Assembly: GCA_001828645.1 (NCBI GenBank)
Contig: MHZD01000198.1
Location: forward strand, 1-8,714
DNA: 8,714 nt
Source: Planctomycetes bacterium RIFOXYC2_FULL_41_27
Lineage (GTDB): Bacteria; Planctomycetota; Brocadiia; Brocadiales; Brocadiaceae
Reading direction: 5' to 3'
Positions 5,664 to 8,714 of the stretch are shown piece after piece (position 1 is the first letter of the stretch; every line of letters starts with the position of its first letter). The notes beneath the pieces were generated by a model that did no database searches, was not told the DNA's origin, and was given only the letters and a program-made list of their open reading frames with translations. A program made the position numbers and the translations under genes.

Positions 5664-6812
5664 TTATATTTTATCACGTGCGATTTTATCCAGAGCGGTT
5701 ATCAGTTGGTCTATGTCCGCTTCCGTGTTAAATAATCCCGGGCTGATTCTGACAGTACCATCTGGAAACGTGCCCAACATCTGATGGGCAAAGGGGGCGC
5801 AATGAAGACCTGGACGTACCGCAATATCAAAGGATTGGTCGAGAATGGCACCGACTTCTGCTGGTTTAAATCCCTTTACATTTATGGAGAGGATACCGAC
5901 TTTTTTGGAAATATCCGTAGTCCCATACAAAATGAATCGCGGGTCATCCTTTAAAGCGTTTATTAGTTTTTCGGTTAATTTTTGTTCATGTTTTCTGATC
6001 GTATGAATTCCTCTGGATAATACATATTCAATACCTGCCCTGAGACCTGCAATGCCAACCGTGTTGGGCGTACCACTCTCCAGTTTGAAGGGTAATTCCT
6101 CCGGTTGTGATAACGAGGCAGGTTCGAAACCCGTCCCCCCTTCCCTCCACGGTTCTAAGGTTACGAGTTCTCCCACATACAGCCCCCCTGTCCCGGTTGG
6201 GCCCAGCGGGCCTTTGTGTCCTGTAAATGCGAGCATATCGATACAGTATCGGTTAACGTCAATTTCGCATACCCCTGCCGTTTGAGCGGCATCTACCATG
6301 AATATAATATTATTTTCCCTTGCAAGCCTGCCAATTTCCTGGATGGGTTGAATCGTACCTATAACGTTAGGCGAATGCGCCATAACAATCAATCGTGTTT
6401 TGAATGTGATGGCATTCTTGATATCATCCGGGTCAATAAAACAGTCCTGAGAATTTCCTACCTTGGTTACGGTAATAATATTTTTCCTTTCAAGACCATT
6501 GAGTGCGCGTGATACAGCATTGTGTTCAAGACAGGTCGTTATGGCGTGGTCGCCGGGCTTAAGCAGACCTTTAATTCCCATATTAATGGCATCGGTTGCA
6601 TTAAAGGTAAAAATAAACCGATTACTATTCTTGATACCAAATAATTTTGTAACAACCATGCGGGTATCTTCAATTTCCTTTTCAGCCGCTACCGCCGTCT
6701 TATGCCCTGAACGGCCGGGGTTTGCGCCCAGAGTACGGTAAAAGGTGTCCATGGTTTTATATACAATTTCTGGTTTTGGAAACGTTGTTGCTGCATTGTC
6801 GAGATAGTTCAT
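5664..6812 (-). CDS. Cysteine desulfurase family protein (class V aminotransferase fold)
   Basis: This complete 382-residue PLP enzyme of the IscS/SufS superfamily would take sulfur from L-cysteine as a persulfide and release alanine. It begins MNYLDNAATTFPKP, typical of the family. His97 (CLEHNAV) would stack on PLP. DAAQTAG (174-180) gives Asp174 and Gln177, and FTGHKGPLGPTGTGGL contains the PLP lysine Lys200. The sulfur-accepting cysteine is Cys338 in VRPGLHCAPFAH, preceded by Arg333 for substrate binding. The length and short active-site loop fit the SufS-like group, near the EGTPN-type subfamily (LESGTPNTVG at 245-253), rather than IscS. An AGGA Shine-Dalgarno lies inside the end of the ThiF-type gene, only 1 nt upstream, so the two are co-translated. 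No suf scaffold genes are beside it, which points to sulfur delivery to the E1 pathway rather than iron-sulfur assembly. Its specific partner is inferred. Confidence 0.92.
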   Translation of the reverse strand: MNYLDNAATTFPKPEIVYKTMDTFYRTLGANPGRSGHKTAVAAEKEIEDTRMVVTKLFGIKNSNRFIFTFNATDAINMGIKGLLKPGDHAITTCLEHNAVSRALNGLERKNIITVTKVGNSQDCFIDPDDIKNAITFKTRLIVMAHSPNVIGTIQPIQEIGRLARENNIIFMVDAAQTAGVCEIDVNRYCIDMLAFTGHKGPLGPTGTGGLYVGELVTLEPWREGGTGFEPASLSQPEELPFKLESGTPNTVGIAGLRAGIEYVLSRGIHTIRKHEQKLTEKLINALKDDPRFILYGTTDISKKVGILSINVKGFKPAEVGAILDQSFDIAVRPGLHCAPFAHQMLGTFPDGTVRISPGLFNTEADIDQLITALDKIARDKI

Positions 6813-6813
6813 A

Positions 6814-7839
6814 TTACATTCCTATATATTTTGCATAAAGTCCCTTGGCCAGAGAGGCGTCGTTTGTGCCGGTAATAATTGAGCGTCCGTCTGGAAATAC
6901 TGTTATTTCATATTTGTCAATTTTTATTCGTAAAAGAAAGTTGTTAAAAGAGACCTCCCCCACTTTTCCCAATCTTGTTGCAAGCTTTATCAAGTCTAGT
7001 TTCGATCCATTGGGGTGTAAAATTTGTATGGCATTTCTGCCGCACAAGGCGGTTGTCATTGAATACCTATCTTTGGACAGAAATTCATAGTGGTGATGTT
7101 TGCATGTTACACAATCGGATTTCTCCCAAATTTCCTCGGTATGCAACCTTTTTATTTCGTTACGCCAGAGGTCTATCTTTACAAGTCCTTTATTCAATGC
7201 ATCGTAATTTTCTGTTAATATTTTTAGAGCCTCAGCCGCCTGAATAGAAGCGATCATACTGGCAATGGGTGCGATAATTCCTGCTGTATCGCATGTCTCA
7301 GTTGTGCCAAAAGGCGGCATAGTATCGAGTACGCACCGGAGACAGGGAGTTTTTGATGGAATAATGTTCATGGTTAAACCAATACTTCCAATACACGCCC
7401 CATAAATCCATGGTATCCCGTGTTTCACACAATAATCATTGATGAGAAATCGTGTCTCGAAATTATCAGTTCCATCGATGACAATATTCGCATTTTCCAG
7501 AATAGTTTCAATATTGGATGGGTTGAGGTCAGCAACAATTGCTTCGATCTGTATTTGGGAATTAACTTTCTGTAGCTTCTTTTGTGCGGCAACAGCTTTT
7601 GGGAGGTTTTTGTTTATGTCTTCTTCGTCAAATAAGGATTGGCGTTGCAGGTTGCTTTCTTCGATAAAATCACGGTCGACAATCTTGAGACATTTGATTC
7701 CGCTGCGGACAAGCAGATTGGCAAAAGTGCAACCCAATGCGCCGCAGCCAACAAGCACGGCAGTCTTCTCCATAAGTATCTTTTGTCCTGTATTACCTAT
7801 GCCGTAGAACAGTACCTGCCGTGTATAACGATCTGACAT
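6814..7839 (-). CDS. ThiF/MoeB/HesA-family adenylyltransferase (E1-like)
   Basis: This ubiquitin-activating-type enzyme adenylates the C-terminal glycine of a small sulfur carrier such as ThiS or MoaD. Residue numbers here count from the TTG two codons upstream of the chosen ATG. The nucleotide-binding GCGALG is at 33-38, Asp57 and the NLQRQ arginine (65-69) follow, and DGTDNFETRFLIND is at 124-137. Two CxxC pairs form the zinc site (Cys168/Cys171 and Cys245/Cys248). The possible thiol cysteine is Cys185 in TCDTAG. An extra domain of about 80 residues at the C-terminus, from ALCGRNAIQI to GLYAKYIGM, is one I associate with Bacillus-type ThiF proteins; there is no rhodanese domain. I chose the ATG at 7837-7839; a TTG at 7843-7845 is an alternative, and neither has a clear Shine-Dalgarno. 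It is followed after 1 nt by the cysteine desulfurase. No carrier protein is visible. Thiamin or molybdopterin service cannot be decided. Confidence 0.9.
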   Translation of the reverse strand: MSDRYTRQVLFYGIGNTGQKILMEKTAVLVGCGALGCTFANLLVRSGIKCLKIVDRDFIEESNLQRQSLFDEEDINKNLPKAVAAQKKLQKVNSQIQIEAIVADLNPSNIETILENANIVIDGTDNFETRFLINDYCVKHGIPWIYGACIGSIGLTMNIIPSKTPCLRCVLDTMPPFGTTETCDTAGIIAPIASMIASIQAAEALKILTENYDALNKGLVKIDLWRNEIKRLHTEEIWEKSDCVTCKHHHYEFLSKDRYSMTTALCGRNAIQILHPNGSKLDLIKLATRLGKVGEVSFNNFLLRIKIDKYEITVFPDGRSIITGTNDASLAKGLYAKYIGM

Positions 7840-7857
7840 GATCAAATTAATTTAACT

Positions 7858-8006
7858 CACCGCAAAGACGCAGAGGACGCGAAGAAAGAGTTAAAAAGAC
7901 CTAATTTATAGTCTCTGGAAGACCTCCCCTTCATCCCCTCCATGCGAAGGAGGGGAAAGAGGGGTGGTTATAAGTTCGACTTTGCGCACTTTGCGTCTTT
8001 GCGGTG
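7858..8006. repeat. 149-bp inverted-repeat element (MITE-like)
   Basis: The left arm (7859-7884) and the reverse complement of the right arm (7980-8005) agree at 22 of 26 positions, including an unbroken 14-nt ACCGCAAAGACGCA. The element fills most of the spacer between the ThiF-type gene and the stop codon of the next gene upstream. Inside it is a second hairpin with a perfect 7-bp stem (CCCCTCC 7935-7941 with GGAGGGG 7949-7955). It has terminal inverted repeats, no coding capacity and a nested palindrome, as expected of a non-autonomous mobile element or dispersed repeat. I see no clear target-site duplication. Confidence 0.7.
7923..7967. repeat. Nested GC-rich hairpin inside the inverted-repeat element
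   Basis: A perfect stem CCCCTCC/GGAGGGG (7935-7941 and 7949-7955) with a 7-nt loop is extended outward by CCCC (7926-7929) with GGGG (7961-7964), separated by a few mismatches. No T-run follows on either strand. Its pyrimidine-left, purine-right layout is like the inverted repeat at 2393-2442, suggesting two diverged copies of one repeat family. Confidence 0.6.
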
Positions 8007-8015
8007 GATTATTTA

Positions 8016-8693
8016 TCATTTCTTTATTTCGAAACTACCCAAACACGAAGGGTCTCCTGCAGCAAGGGTTTTTGAGCGCTTGTAACTGATCTTGGGATTT
8101 ACTCCCTCACCGAATCCTGCAATCCATTCATTGATGATATCACACATCGTTAAAAAATTTGCACCCACATTTTCCCAGTATGGTTTATGAACGCAGGTTT
8201 CGTGATCCCATGACGTGCATTTTTCAGAATCGGATACCACCTGCGCACCCCGGTCACAAGGCATTCCGTCACTAAGGAAATCACCCATTATCTCAAATGC
8301 CTTTGAAGTATTATCGCAATCTGCCTCTGATAGCCCTTTGCTTTTAACGGCCTCCTTACCACAGCTAATGCCATGTTTATGGGCGGCATCTGCTGCCACT
8401 TTTGCGGCATCAGGATATTTGGCACAGAAGGCAGCAACTACGGCGGCTTCCCGTGTTTCTATTTCTACGATGAGACTTTGAATTCCCTGATGTATTGACT
8501 TATTGGCCAGTAATTCTTCAAGGGGTTTGTTATTGTTCGTTTTTGGATATTTCTTATACACCTGTTCAAGTATTTTGTCTGCATTTGCACCGTACTTTGC
8601 TTTAAATGCAGAGACTATGGCAGATTCCCTCGACTCAGTGGTTTTAATTTTTCCGTACATCCAATAATGGATCGGACCCAATACTAAACTCAT
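8016..8693 (-). CDS. Putative 2-amino-thiazoline-4-carboxylate hydrolase-like family protein
   Basis: This 225-residue protein lacks a signal peptide or membrane segment and has eight cysteines. The C-terminal part has a Cys-Cys-W-x-G-Cys-D pattern: CTSWDHETCVHKPYWENVG (159-177), then MCDIINEWIAGF, and the closing AAGDPSCLGSFEI (211-223). In my reading this resembles the L-2-amino-thiazoline-4-carboxylic acid hydrolase-like family, whose founding member hydrolyses a cyclic cysteine precursor; most members are uncharacterised. Another feature is an internal repeat: residues 22-49 and 81-108 both read RE-A-V-AF-AKY with similar spacing. The opening MSLVLGPIHYWMYGKI is distinctive. The start is firm, with GAGGAG 7 nt before the ATG. 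It lies upstream of the E1/desulfurase pair on the same strand, separated by 176 nt of repeats. The family call is tentative and was not checked by alignment. Confidence 0.6.
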   Translation of the reverse strand: MSLVLGPIHYWMYGKIKTTESRESAIVSAFKAKYGANADKILEQVYKKYPKTNNNKPLEELLANKSIHQGIQSLIVEIETREAAVVAAFCAKYPDAAKVAADAAHKHGISCGKEAVKSKGLSEADCDNTSKAFEIMGDFLSDGMPCDRGAQVVSDSEKCTSWDHETCVHKPYWENVGANFLTMCDIINEWIAGFGEGVNPKISYKRSKTLAAGDPSCLGSFEIKK

Positions 8694-8701
8694 TTAGAAA
8701 C

Positions 8702-8707
8702 TCCTCA
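8702..8707 (-). promoter_or_regulatory. Strong ribosome-binding site of the hydrolase-like gene
   Basis: GAGGAG on the minus strand, seven to eight nucleotides before the ATG at 8691-8693. It fixes the start of the 225-residue protein. Confidence 0.7.
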
Positions 8708-8714
8708 GTGTTTA

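Noticed and set aside
1..8714. Genes for tRNA, rRNA, integrases or prophage
   Set aside because: None seen on either strand by eye; a covariance-model search would be needed to exclude small RNAs.

Overview
The window looks like a piece of a moderately AT-rich, Gram-negative-type bacterial chromosome. I favour a planctomycete, possibly an anammox-type one. The grounds are a 203-residue protein of a family I associate with planctomycetes, plus a specialised FabF/FabZ/ACP cassette and several palindromic intergenic repeats of the kind seen in such genomes. This is inference: no rRNA or other phylogenetic marker is present.

Left part (1-2880, all minus strand): a compact lipid/polyketide-type cassette read ACP -> FabZ-like dehydratase -> FabF-like ketosynthase -> second ketosynthase-like protein that runs off the left edge. 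A near-consensus promoter (TTGACA, 17-nt spacer, TACTAT) precedes the ACP. The second ketosynthase has valine where the first has its nucleophilic cysteine, so it resembles a chain-length-factor partner. Together these make a small type II (dissociated) ketosynthase/partner/ACP/dehydratase set. No ketoreductase, enoyl reductase or malonyl transferase is visible here. The product is unknown; aryl-polyene-like or ladderane-type lipid synthesis are hypotheses only.

Middle (2880-5500): a run of short palindromes, a minus-strand planctomycete-type protein of unknown function, then on the plus strand queE and queC. These are two enzymes of 7-deazaguanine (preQ0/queuosine) synthesis, separated by a 140-nt spacer that holds an imperfect inverted repeat.

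Right part (5470-8714, minus strand): a protein with features of the 2-amino-thiazoline-4-carboxylate hydrolase-like family, a 149-bp inverted-repeat element, a ThiF/MoeB-type E1 enzyme, a class V cysteine desulfurase starting 1 nt after it, and a previously unlisted 58-codon Cys-rich ORF whose end overlaps the end of queC. The E1 and desulfurase form an obvious sulfur-activation and transfer pair, but no ubiquitin-like sulfur carrier with a GG terminus is seen beside them.
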